Shown here one piece after another: positions 49,901 through 54,699 of a DNA stretch of 64,000 nt. A program made the translations under genes and the position numbers. Origin of the DNA: Sipunculus nudus (lineage: Eukaryota; Annelida; Sipuncula; Golfingiida; Sipunculidae). Position 1 is the stretch's first letter. Each line of letters begins with the position of its first letter. The DNA lies in assembly GCA_026874595.1 (NCBI GenBank), contig CM049315.1:9091664-9155663 (forward strand), written 5' to 3'. A model generated the notes under the pieces. That model saw only the letters and a program-made list of their open reading frames with translations. It was not told the DNA's origin and did no database searches.

Positions 49901-50267
49901 GTTACTTATACTTTTTGTGATATTTTGGATTATTTCTCTGCTATGGATTCAGTGCAAAGAAAGGCACTACTTCACTAAGGCAATTGGCAGAATATCAAAC
50001 GTAGAAAATTTGGACAACAGATTTCCTGCCATCTAACCTATGTTACTTGAATGAAATATAATCTTGAAAATCCATGCAGACTTGGGGGCTGGTATGGACT
50101 ATGTATTCATGAACCTCTCTGGGCTGTATCACATAAATCATTTGCTTGAACTAAAAGACTCATCATTTTCTTACTTGTGTGTGCTCCTCATGAGCCAGAA
50201 TCCTAGCAGCTTGAGGGAGAGGATTCGGATTTCCTCCTGGGCTGAGGCCAACAGCTTGAACACAGTC
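10854..50267 (-). CDS. NBEA: Neurobeachin/LRBA-family BEACH scaffold protein gene, 21 internal exons (partial)
   Basis: Large intron-rich gene read right to left. Translated exons match the NBEA/LRBA family in order: [125 protein letters not shown] and the PH-BEACH start. All 21 exons join in phase, giving about 1,429 codons, roughly half of a family member of nearly 2,900 residues. Family members are cytoplasmic/Golgi-associated scaffolds in membrane trafficking, and several anchor protein kinase A. The 5' exons and the BEACH/WD40 exons lie outside the window. Vertebrates have two paralogues and most invertebrates one, so the name means the pre-duplication orthologue. No promoter, start codon or poly(A) site was found. 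Confidence 0.95.
11472..11618 (-). CDS. NBEA: NBEA-family exon with a GC donor
   Basis: 147 bp encoding [20 protein letters not shown], a Gln/Ser/Asp stretch and [15 protein letters not shown], aligned to the family's segment before LAGPV.LSTPAQL. The acceptor is TTCCTACAG. The only in-frame donor is G|GCAAGT, so the following intron is of the GC-AG class (see findings). Confidence 0.93.
12056..12177 (-). CDS. NBEA: NBEA-family exon, [16 protein letters not shown] block
   Basis: 122 bp encoding [40 protein letters not shown], matching FWRLDYWEDDLRRRRRFVRN / STHPEA.LKxAxEH. The acceptor is TTTGTAG. The donor is GTCACT, a poor match to consensus after the GT, but no other position keeps the frame. 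Confidence 0.93.
12354..12520 (-). CDS. NBEA: NBEA-family exon, DUF1088 region
   Basis: 167 bp encoding [40 protein letters not shown] and [15 protein letters not shown], matching REEEKMCDHLISAAKHRDHV / ANQLKQKILNILTNKHGAWG of the DUF1088 region. The acceptor is TCCTCAG and the donor GTAAGA; it ends in phase 2. Confidence 0.95.
12742..13004. repeat. 22-bp minisatellite (about 12 units)
   Basis: Units of the form GTTGAATTCTAGGGTGTTG plus a short tail, most with an EcoRI GAATTC, varying mainly at GTTGTAT / GTTGGAT / GTCGTAT. It lies in the intron about 220 bases upstream of the exon starting at 12520. Confidence 0.95.
13707..13815 (-). CDS. NBEA: NBEA-family exon, [16 protein letters not shown] block
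   Basis: 109 bp encoding [19 protein letters not shown] and [17 protein letters not shown], matching [19 protein letters not shown] / ILNRQRAEDVHKHAEFE. The acceptor is TTCTACAG and the donor GTAAGT. A ~56-bp tandem duplication starts within about five bases upstream of the acceptor. Confidence 0.96.
13819..13932. repeat. Two-copy tandem duplication next to a splice acceptor
   Basis: Two units of about 56-57 bp starting AGAATCAGGA and ending GTATATTAAC, about 90% alike, the first beginning within five bases of the acceptor of the exon at 13815. Confidence 0.9.
14775..17635 (+). mobile_element. piggyBac-family DNA transposon, inactivated
   Basis: Antisense to the host gene inside an intron. 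TTAA motifs occur at 14775-14778 and 17632-17635, the expected target of this superfamily. Near both ends the sequence CTTTTGGGGTCCA occurs in inverted orientation, and four GGGGTCCANTGGACCCC-type palindromes lie at about 14796, 14962, 17251 and 17608, likely transposase-binding sites. The spacing from TTAA to the shared motif differs between ends, so the exact termini are approximate. Confidence 0.85.
15090..17156 (+). pseudogene. piggyBac transposase pseudogene
   Basis: An acidic N-terminus starts at ATG 15090 ([20 protein letters not shown]). The frame shifts between about 15235 and 15526 and again near 15915-15930. From there to 17156 one frame contains three nonsense codons (16200-16202 and two near 16313 and 16334). 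All three catalytic Asp contexts survive: [22 protein letters not shown] and [13 protein letters not shown], plus [14 protein letters not shown] and KRKTRRWP. The C-terminus is a Cys-rich CxxC...CxxC...C-H...CxxC domain (16.99-17.15 kb). The first nonsense codon replaces an expected Arg, consistent with CGA to TGA decay. Confidence 0.92.
17689..17815 (-). CDS. NBEA: NBEA-family exon, [16 protein letters not shown] block
   Basis: 127 bp encoding [40 protein letters not shown] and EGR, matching [20 protein letters not shown] / [20 protein letters not shown]. The acceptor is TGTGTTTTGTAG (17816-17827) and the donor GTGAGA. The acceptor and the first ~10 coding bases are themselves the last unit of a 36-bp minisatellite extending upstream. 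It lies just outside the right end of the piggyBac fossil. Confidence 0.96.
17816..18804. repeat. 36-bp minisatellite, block 1, carrying splice-acceptor copies
   Basis: About 27-29 units of 33-36 bp. On the host-gene strand each unit reads CTGAGTGTGTGTGTTTTGTAG then GATTGGTGTATTGAC, so it holds a pyrimidine-rich tract and an AG like the true acceptor at 17816. There is higher-order duplication inside the block (about 17836-17963 and 17977-18104). Confidence 0.97.
18805..20713. mobile_element. Non-autonomous repeat inserted in the minisatellite
   Basis: AT-rich, no coding. It starts CAAGGGACCTATGGGTCACT and GCTCAGCTGAC, and ends with a GGAC microsatellite and AGTCAGCTGAGCTAAA, giving short inverted ends GCTCAGCTGAC / GTCAGCTGAGC. 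It splits the 36-bp array. Related ends occur at 22125-22750, 44700, 56990 and 58290. Its last ~800 bp resemble 43930-44705. The autonomous source is unknown. Confidence 0.75.
20616..20662. repeat. GGAC microsatellite
   Basis: About ten GGAC repeats, slightly interrupted, near the right end of the inserted element. Confidence 0.95.
20714..21750. repeat. 36-bp minisatellite, block 2
   Basis: Continuation of the acceptor-bearing array, about 28-30 units. A multi-unit stretch (about 20757-20942) repeats the order of variants at 18113-18300, including the CCTCACG and ATATCCACTGTGG variants, so blocks of several units were duplicated together. Confidence 0.96.
22125..22750. mobile_element. Small composite repeat element
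   Basis: Starts CAAGTGGCCCATGGGCCGGGA and ends AATCAGCTGAGCTAAAA. It holds about three units of roughly 135 bp with AGAATATAGGT and CTAATTTCA(T/G)GTTT. Ends resemble the 18805 element. No coding potential. Confidence 0.65.
22832..23881 (-). CDS. NBEA: NBEA-family large linker exon ending in the conserved [16 protein letters not shown] block
   Basis: 1,050 bp (350 codons). The first ~250 residues are low-complexity Ala/Glu/Lys/Ser/Thr with a short [11 protein letters not shown] duplication, probably disordered. Conservation resumes at [20 protein letters not shown], then [20 protein letters not shown], a family hallmark. The acceptor is CATTTCAG and the donor GTAAGT. It is phase 1 at both ends. 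Several long open frames on the opposite strand here are composition shadows. Confidence 0.95.
24298..24369 (-). CDS. NBEA: NBEA-family linker micro-exon (Ala/Glu-rich)
   Basis: 72 bp, phase 1 on both sides, encoding [20 protein letters not shown] followed by SSTKG. The acceptor is CACTGCAG and the donor GTGCAG, the latter weak. Composition and phase match the neighbouring linker exons. It is a candidate skipped exon because its removal keeps the frame. Confidence 0.7.
24762..25983. repeat. 47-bp minisatellite, exactly 26 units
   Basis: 1,222 bp equals 26 x 47 with no length change between first and last unit starts (24762, 25937). Only scattered substitutions occur. Each unit contains GATTCCCCGGG...GGAATC, a short inverted repeat around a SmaI site. 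The array ends about 35 bases downstream of the donor of the 26018 exon. Confidence 0.98.
26018..26080 (-). CDS. NBEA: NBEA-family linker micro-exon (acidic)
   Basis: 63 bp, phase 1 on both sides, encoding [20 protein letters not shown]. The acceptor is TTTCCAG and the donor GTACAA. It has no family homology of its own, but its Glu/Thr/Ala composition matches the next two exons and the phases fit exactly, so it belongs to the divergent linker. Skipping it would keep the frame. The 47-bp array begins about 35 bases downstream of its donor. Confidence 0.75.
26100..29340. other. AT-rich intron with a degenerate 46-bp array
   Basis: Between about 27480 and 27935 units of about 46 bp recur (ACCAGATATCAGACAAAATC then AGCAAAGGAAAATATTAATC). 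Decayed versions extend to about 27200 and 28300. No exon seen. Confidence 0.8.
29359..29549 (-). CDS. Candidate alternative exon of the NBEA-family gene
   Basis: Minus-strand open stretch entered in phase from the preceding exon through TCTGCTAG (29550-29551). It begins [19 protein letters not shown] and contains [16 protein letters not shown] and [16 protein letters not shown]. It has two possible ends. One is an in-frame TGA at 29359-29361, making it an alternative C-terminus. The other is a weak donor GTATCC after 29376, making it a 174-bp phase 1-1 cassette. I do not recognise the peptide in vertebrate family members, so it may be lineage-specific or a chance open frame. Confidence 0.35.
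29560..32100. other. Intron, AT-rich, no recognised gene
   Basis: No family-like peptide on the minus strand. The only feature is a 20-base direct repeat ending CATGTGACAGGCAGCGTAT at about 32046-32085, 20 bases downstream of the donor of the 32104 exon. Confidence 0.7.
32104..32278 (-). CDS. NBEA: NBEA-family exon 12 of window
   Basis: 175 bp encoding [19 protein letters not shown] and [13 protein letters not shown], then a variable Ser/Pro tail ending [34 protein letters not shown] is a family signature. The acceptor is TATTTCAG and the donor GTAACC. It ends in phase 1, which fits the candidate exon at 29376-29549 and the exons at 26018, 24298 and 22832. Confidence 0.95.
33080..35275. repeat. 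29-bp minisatellite with a 781-bp higher-order duplication
   Basis: About 68 regular units (GGTATTGTGCTGTATTGTAT then TGTACTTTT) from 33262, plus degenerate units from 33080. Variants such as CAGTGCTTTT at about 33813 recur at offset 781 (about 34594), showing that a block of about 27 units was duplicated. Long open frames (up to about 300 codons) on both strands are periodicity artefacts. The array touches the donor of the 35282 exon. Confidence 0.97.
33182..33250 (-). pseudogene. Decayed copy of the 35282-35389 exon
   Basis: Gap-free alignment to the 3' end of the real exon at about 65% identity over 70 bases, ending in the same GTAAAC donor (33176-33181). Shared peptide features are KE...MDI..LRA.VYR. 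An in-frame TGA replaces the Arg of DINR, and the acceptor half is missing. It lies inside the array, so exon and array were duplicated together. Confidence 0.8.
35282..35389 (-). CDS. NBEA: NBEA-family exon 11 of window ([13 protein letters not shown])
   Basis: 108 bp, phase 0 on both sides, encoding [20 protein letters not shown] and [16 protein letters not shown]. The last 13 residues are nearly invariant in the family. The acceptor is TTTTCAG and the donor GTAAAC, directly followed by a 2-kb 29-bp minisatellite. A decayed copy of the 3' two-thirds of this exon with the same GTAAAC donor sits about 2.1 kb downstream at 33182-33250. Confidence 0.95.
35806..35975 (-). CDS. NBEA: NBEA-family exon 10 of window
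   Basis: 170 bp encoding [15 protein letters not shown], a Pro/Thr/Gly/Asn-rich insert ([17 protein letters not shown]) and [18 protein letters not shown]. The VAVRNCLEC motif is a family hallmark. The acceptor is TTTGCAG and the donor GTATGT; it ends in phase 0. Confidence 0.94.
36717..36897 (-). CDS. NBEA: NBEA-family exon 9 of window
   Basis: 181 bp encoding [40 protein letters not shown] and [20 protein letters not shown], aligned to the family's MSxExAVxFLxRLMxMVDVLVFASSLNF / [20 protein letters not shown]. The acceptor is TTTGACAG and the donor GTGAGT. It ends in phase 1 and joins G+TG (Val) of the next exon. Confidence 0.96.
37392..37545 (-). CDS. NBEA: NBEA-family exon 8 of window
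   Basis: 154 bp encoding [37 protein letters not shown] and [12 protein letters not shown], matching HSTKSVMDFVNS.EN / [27 protein letters not shown]. The acceptor is ATTTCAG and the donor GTAGAA. Five 20-bp tandem units start 13 bases upstream of the acceptor. Confidence 0.95.
37561..37660. repeat. 20-bp tandem repeat (5 units) beside an acceptor
   Basis: Five units of the type CATCTGTCAATCAACCTGAT, starting 13 bases upstream of the acceptor AG of the exon at 37545. Confidence 0.97.
37700..38390. other. Intron, repeat-like fragments, no gene
   Basis: AT-rich, with phrases such as TTTGACCTTGAAGATCCAGG that resemble the bodies of other dispersed repeats here. Nothing coding recognised. Confidence 0.5.
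38402..38628 (-). CDS. NBEA: NBEA-family exon 7 of window
   Basis: 227 bp encoding a Gly/Pro/Thr-rich opening and then [19 protein letters not shown] and [21 protein letters not shown], matching the family's GPRPPEFRIPEFRWS..HQRLLTDLLF.LE. The donor is GTGAGT. The acceptor at 38629-38630 has a poor pyrimidine tract (AATGATAACCAG). An AG nearby upstream (TATAAG) would also keep the frame, so the exact 5' border is less certain than elsewhere. Confidence 0.88.
38700..39380. other. Intron, no gene
   Basis: A dispersed-repeat-like phrase (AAAGTTACGAACAGATTTCA, about 38833) is the only notable content. Confidence 0.5.
39392..40069 (-). CDS. NBEA: NBEA-family exon 6 of window: start of the divergent linker, candidate PKA-anchoring helix
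   Basis: 678 bp (226 codons). It begins [20 protein letters not shown], matching the family's VxYExHKxxLxxMY segment, then enters a polar, Glu/Lys/Ser/Thr-rich linker of low conservation. Residues encoded by 39656-39691 ([12 protein letters not shown]) fit the amphipathic pattern of A-kinase anchoring helices, as expected for a family whose fly and mammalian members bind PKA RII. The exon is phase 0 at both ends. The acceptor is TGTAAG and the donor GTGGGT. Confidence 0.93.
40463..40655 (-). CDS. NBEA: NBEA-family exon 5 of window
   Basis: 193 bp encoding [38 protein letters not shown] and LAILHSK. This is among the best-conserved blocks of the family ([22 protein letters not shown]). The acceptor is TTTTCAG and the donor GTAAAT. 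It ends in phase 0 at LHSK and joins exon 6 (VAYEDFK). Confidence 0.96.
40700..41655. other. Intron, no gene
   Basis: AT-rich unique-looking sequence up to the first recognisable unit of the 29-bp donor-bearing array. Confidence 0.5.
41660..42246. repeat. 29-bp minisatellite carrying splice-donor copies
   Basis: About 20 units. On the host strand the unit adjoining the exon is AGCCGAGAAAACAAGAG then GTAAGTTACAGTGAC. Others are AGCCGGGAAAAGAG then GTTAGTTACAGTAAC, often alternating with AGCAGAGATAAGAGAATAGT as a 58-bp dimer. Two distal units near 41690 and 41712 keep GTAGGT donors. Confidence 0.96.
42247..42370 (-). CDS. NBEA: NBEA-family exon 4 of window
   Basis: 124 bp encoding [27 protein letters not shown] and ending DSRENKR, aligned to the family's VATLIRQSKP / MEVRRLFLSDM / RENRR. 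The acceptor is TGTTACAG and the donor GTAAGT at 42241-42246. The last 17 coding bases plus the donor form the terminal unit of a 29-bp minisatellite that fills the next 580 bases of intron. Confidence 0.95.
42649..42730 (-). CDS. NBEA: NBEA-family exon 3 of window
   Basis: 82 bp encoding [19 protein letters not shown] and SYRLENP, matching the family's ILxEQM...HPEPD segment. The acceptor is TTATCAG. The donor is GTTAGT, a non-consensus but plausible donor whose use is required for the frame: CCA T joined to TG GTT gives P-L-V-L-K. This shows the gene really uses GTTAGT donors, which matters for the donor-like repeats at 41660-42246. Confidence 0.9.
43640..44705. mobile_element. Copy of the 18805-type repeat, older
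   Basis: Positions 43930-44705 align with about 19870-20713, including TGGTCAAAGTT.GGCAAAAT and the end GACTATAGCTCAGATGAC. It holds an internal duplication of TAAGCTACATT-type units (about 43810 and 44055). The left edge is uncertain. Confidence 0.6.
44952..45060 (-). CDS. NBEA: NBEA-family exon 2 of window
   Basis: 109 bp encoding [19 protein letters not shown] and [18 protein letters not shown], matching the family motif [13 protein letters not shown]. The acceptor is CTTTTAG and the donor is GTATGT; it ends in phase 0. The acceptor lies within about 15 bases of the start of a 2.5-kb minisatellite, so this junction has array DNA directly upstream of its polypyrimidine region. Confidence 0.95.
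45063..47535. repeat. 35-bp minisatellite, about 70 units
   Basis: Units ATCAACACCAGAATCACAGT then AATATCAAACCACAG, with frequent CCACAG/CCCCAG/CAACAG variants and TAATATC/TATTACC blocks. It starts within about 15 bases of the acceptor of the exon at 45060. Multi-unit blocks recur (about 46300 and 46840 share the ATCAACAAAAAAATCACAG variant). Confidence 0.98.
48281..49705. mobile_element. TIR element with four internal ~280-bp units
   Basis: A perfect 13-base inverted end GTATCCGCCAAAA lies at 48283-48295 and 49693-49705. Four internal units recur near 48545, 48825, 49103 and 49384, each with GGTGGCGCCACC-like palindromes followed by TTTTTGTG and a CTATCCAAGGGCTACATTTG phrase. A small hairpin GTAGTCG/CGACTAC sits just outside the left end. 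No transposase, so non-autonomous. Confidence 0.85.
50175..50267 (-). CDS. NBEA: NBEA-family exon 1 of window (helical region before the linker)
   Basis: 93 bp. It encodes [19 protein letters not shown] followed by [12 protein letters not shown], a very conserved family stretch in the DUF4704-type armadillo-like region. The acceptor is TTTACAG at 50268-50274 and the donor is GTAAGA. It starts in phase 2 (one base) and ends with two bases, joining the next exon as AA+G (Lys). The 5' end of this exon and its acceptor are duplicated in the upstream intron (see findings). Confidence 0.95.
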
Positions 50268-50354
50268 CTGTAAAGACAAAATTAAAATTAAATTAGTAAT
50301 GAGATAAAAACACACATAGCTGAGGCACAGTCTGAACACAGTCCTGTAAAGACA
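50257..50354. repeat. Tandem duplication of an exon start and its acceptor
   Basis: GAACACAGTCCTGTAAAGAC occurs at about 50258 and again about 74 bases further on, each preceded by GCTGAGGC. On the gene strand this is the acceptor TTTACAG and the first ~12 coding bases of the 50267 exon. Confidence 0.95.
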
Positions 50355-50399
50355 TAAGATTCATGAATAAATGATGAGATGAAAAACACTCAATGAAGA

Positions 50400-51106
50400 A
50401 AAAACGGGAAAAAAATCAACAAATTAGAAACAGAAAAATTAACACCTGAGTCATGGCACTCAGCTGACTGTCTTGGCTAAATAAGCAAGAGAACTACAGA
50501 GAAATCCAACAATTACAACCACCTTGGGGCCTGACCAAAACGGTCGTTTTATGGGGATGGTCATATTTTTGAAATTCTAAGTTACCTGGATCATATATTC
50601 AGTACCAAGTTGTAATTGTTCGGTGGTTGCAATTGCGGGCTGATCGCAAGGCTGAGGTCTGCTGTATTTTGTAGTTATAGGGGCACAGTTGTTTGATATT
50701 CTAGCTTATGCAGATTAGAGTCTTTGTGAAGTACAACTGAATATAGTTTTCTATACAAATTGCCCTCTATAAGTTTATACATACAAATTGGTCTGACTTG
50801 GCAATGAAAAAACACACAGTTAGATAATTGCAAGATTAAGCTAGCTGTCACACTACTGACGTAAAACAATTACAGTGAAACCTTGTTGTGTCTAACTCCC
50901 TTGTGTCAAATACCCCAATTATGTCAAAGTTACAGGCTCGATATTCTGGACAACTCTAGTTAAATTATAACCAAATAAAACACGCTTGTGTTGAACCTCA
51001 GATGTGTCGAAGTTTTCTAAGGGTCCCTTCGACTTAGTAACCATAGAATATGAGTGATATATTATCATTCAGCCTTTGATTTCAGGTATGTTTTTTATAC
51101 ATTTGA
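50400..51106. other. Intron with a possible pogo-like end
   Basis: At about 50874 TACAGTGAAACCTTGTTGTG resembles the ends of pogo/Tigger elements. The rest of such an element is not evident before 51107. Confidence 0.35.
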
Positions 51107-53705
51107 ATAACAAGGCCTACAGGCCTAATGCGAACCTGTGCATATGGATATACACCAGGTATAACGCTTTAATGCTGAACCACTACTTTTCATATATATG
51201 AACAATGCAAGTACTAAACATTTTGAACAAGAAACAATACACAAACATCACTGCTGAAATTCTGACATGGGTGCAGACAACACAAAAATTATTGTAGGTG
51301 GCACCACAAAGTCTTGTATACGACAAAGCTATTTGACATGTATAAATATGCCCAATTTCAGGCTGATATATCAAATTCCTCCGTAGAATTAAGCAGGCAC
51401 ATACACTTTGCAAAAGTCATTGTAGATGGCGACACCTGTCTTGTGAACAAGAAAGCCATAAAAGACACATAGACAGGTCAGAATATCAGGCCAATACATC
51501 AAACTTACCTTGAGTCTGATGCATGGGGCTGACCAGGCTTAAAGAGAAAGGCTGTTGCCGTGAGTGTACTGTGACAAATTACTGGCTCAGGCTACTGCAC
51601 TGAGTGAACTCTTGACCTGCACCTGGCTAGACTGAGTGAACTTTTGACCTGTACCTGGCTGCACTGAGTGAACTCTTGACCTGTTGCATAATCTGACACA
51701 GTTGGCAGTCTGCCAAAGCTATAAATAAATCCAGGCTGACCTTTTGCCTATTGCCAAATCTGAAATAGTAGCCACACAATTGCATAAGCTCACAGATTGG
51801 CTCCATATGCAGCCCTGAGGGGCATGACACCCATGAGGTGATCACATGATAATCATAAGGTGATCACATGCTACCCATGAGATGATCACATGCTGCCCAT
51901 GAGGTGATCATGTGCCTTGTGCTTGGCTGCACTGATTGAACTGTTGACCTATATTTTGCTGCACTGAATGAACTCTTGATCTATTGCCAAATCTTAAACA
52001 GTTGGCAGTTTCTCAACCTATTCAAGAAACATACACAATCTTGGCCTGTTATGTAACTCTGCTAAAATTTATCTGACACAAATCATTTGAACAAACTTGA
52101 AAAGGCTCGCCTCTGGGATCATTTCTGTAAAATATTGAACAATTTGGCTGGACTGTTTACAAGAAGAAGACTTTTAAAGTTTTTTACAGCTTTTCCCCTG
52201 TGAAATCTAAGTAAATGCAGATAGCAAAAATAAGCTGAATCCATCAACATTTGATATGTGACTGATAATTGCATAAAATTTGGGGATGGTAGCTCCTGCT
52301 ATTCCTAAGAAATTATGAGTTAGTGTACAGATGATATGTAATATCATAAATCTACATTTTTTAAAAGCTTTTAAAAAACATTCTTGTCAATATTTCATTA
52401 GATATTCTGAAATCTAAATGTTTAAAGGCATGATGTAATGGATGCTGATAAACTGGTGCTAGGCTAGATGTATCTGCTCCACACAGCTAACATATATGGT
52501 AAAATGACTCAATTCAATCTTTATAATTCAGCCAAAATTCATTGTTTGGAACCATAAAAAGACAATTATTATTAGAATGATTCAGGGAATTATTCTTGCA
52601 AAATATTAAACAAACTGGCCTCAGTATCATCAGTCAAAAAACATTTTGTAGGTTTATAACTCATATTGGGGAAAATACAGCAAAATGGCAAAGTTCAGCT
52701 TCCCATAACTCAGCCAAAAATCAATGAACCAAAACCATTTGAACAAAATTGAATTATCAACTTCTAAGGATAATTAATGTGTGAGATTTAAGAATTTGGC
52801 CCAGTGGTTTTTGAGCAGAAGATTTTTGTAGCCACTTAGCTAACATGGGCTGTTATGGCATATGACTAAATTAAGCTTCCAATAACTCAGCCAAAAGTCA
52901 CTGAACTGAGACCATTTGAACAAACTTGAATTATCAACATCTAAGGATAATTTATGTGTGAGATTTAAGAATTTGGCCCAGTGGTTTTTGAGAAGAAGAT
53001 TTTTGTAGCCACTTAGCTAAAATGGGCTTTTATGGCATATGACTAAATTCAGCTTCCCATAACTTAGCCAAAAGTCACTGAACTGAGACCATTTGAACAA
53101 AATTCAGAAAGCACTACCCTAGGATCATTTCTGTGTGATAATCATCAATTTGGCCATTTCGTTTCAGAGAAGAAGTTATTTGTAGCTGTCAGTATGATAC
53201 AGGCGTTGATGACCCCTGTACAAAAAAGGCCGATGCAGGTGGCGCCACCAATACCTCAATTTCAGATATGACTCATGTGATCAACATTGGCATAAAATTT
53301 GGTGATGATAGCTCAAGCCATTTCTGAGATTGTAATTTTAGTATGCTTTTTTGGACAGGTGACTAAGTTCAACTTCCTGTCACTCGGCCAAAATCACCGA
53401 ACTTAAACCATTCGAACAAACTTGAGAGAGATTGTTCCAGGAATCATTTCTGTAAAATATTGGACAATTTGGCAGAACAGATTCAGAGGAGAAGATTTTT
53501 AAAGCTTTTTTAGCTTTTTCCCAATAAAATCTAAGAAAATGCAGTTAGCCAAAAAATGAGCAAAATCCGATAGAGTTTAGACTAATTTTATGCATAAAAT
53601 TTTGTGATGCTAATTCGTGCCGTTTTCAAGATAGTATGGGTTAACGTACAGACGACGCACGACGCCACACCATCGCATAAGCTCACAGGTTTGCTAAAAA
53701 TTCTC
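51107..53705. mobile_element. Composite dispersed repeat, copy 1
   Basis: Starts ATAACAAGGCCTACAGGCCTA and GCGAACCTGTG, and ends near 53690 with CTCACAGGTTTGCTA, so the ends share an inverted GC(G/A)AACCTGTG. Inside are ~31-bp units around 51600 (CCTGGCT..ACTGAGTGAAC), ~23-bp TGATCACATG units at about 51835-51915, and ~190-bp units near 52690-53100. No protein-coding content seen. Confidence 0.8.
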
Positions 53706-54114
53706 TAGAAATCATAACCAGTCACTCAGACATAAGAGAGAGGTTCTGTTGAGACTTTGCCTGTGATGTGCTGGCAAGGATCAAATGGAGGATCTGAAGT
53801 TGATTGCTCTAACAACCATGCAACATCCAAAAAAAAAACTTTCTATATGGAACAATCTATAAAGGTCTATTATTCAAAAATTTCAGGACTGTTTACATTT
53901 ATCTGTAAAGAAGCAGTGGCTGTTCTAAATATCCTTCATATACTTTATTTCTGGATGCCATTTATTTTATCTGCATTTACAACGAAGAAAATTTCAGAAT
54001 GCATTAACACCTACAAGAGGAATAACACATCAATGAATGCCACATAATGACCTGAATACACACTGGCCCCCCACTGTACAAGCGATTCATCTTTGATAAT
54101 GTGTAACTGTTCTT

Positions 54115-54328
54115 CAGGATGGACGGCTCAGTGACAACCAATGAAGAGGTGGAGTTGATGGACGTCTTGTGTAAGAGATAGATTTACACCTCAGGGATAT
54201 ATGAATGCCGTTAATTTATTGATGTTTGAGTCATTTATCCCTTGAAGACATGGCTGGCTGTCAAGGTGACCAAACAAACAGCCGATGTCCGCTGTCTGGT
54301 GGCAATGGAGCCACTGAGTGACAAGTAA
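54115..54328 (+). other. Possible plus-strand exon-like segments, unidentified
   Basis: 54118-54172 reads MDGSVTTNEEVELMDVL after TTCTTCAG and before GTAAGAG. 54246-54326 reads KTWLAVKVTKQTADVRCLVA then MEPLSD before GTAAGT. Both have coding-like codon choice, but the intervening segment does not join them in a clean phase, and I do not recognise the product. It could be a fragment of a retrocopy or nested gene, or chance. Confidence 0.2.
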
Positions 54329-54699
54329 GTAATCCCTCTAGCTCCCAAATGCTCCAATTAATGTTACTGATCTGTCCAGTGACAATCAATGTCTCCTATA
54401 TATACATGTTAATGCTCAACAAAGCATTAAAGTTTGACATGCATGAATCAGAGGCAACATTTTAAGTGTACCACCTCCTTAAGGGCTTGGATTTGTGTGG
54501 GTGTGGGGAGAAATGCTGACCCCTTTCAAAGGATTATATATTTGCACTGCAAATTTGATCATCCATGTATCACTAAAACTTATCAAACTGTATTGTTCAT
54601 GTGCAGCATTTTAAGAATTGCTGAACATATTAATTTGTATACTTCCTGCAAGCTGGCAAAATTTAAAGTAATTAATCTTAGTCTGTAAATTTCAAAGAT

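Noticed and set aside
53757-54047. 96-codon plus-strand open frame
   Set aside because: AT-rich, no recognised motif and no coding-like pattern; likely chance.
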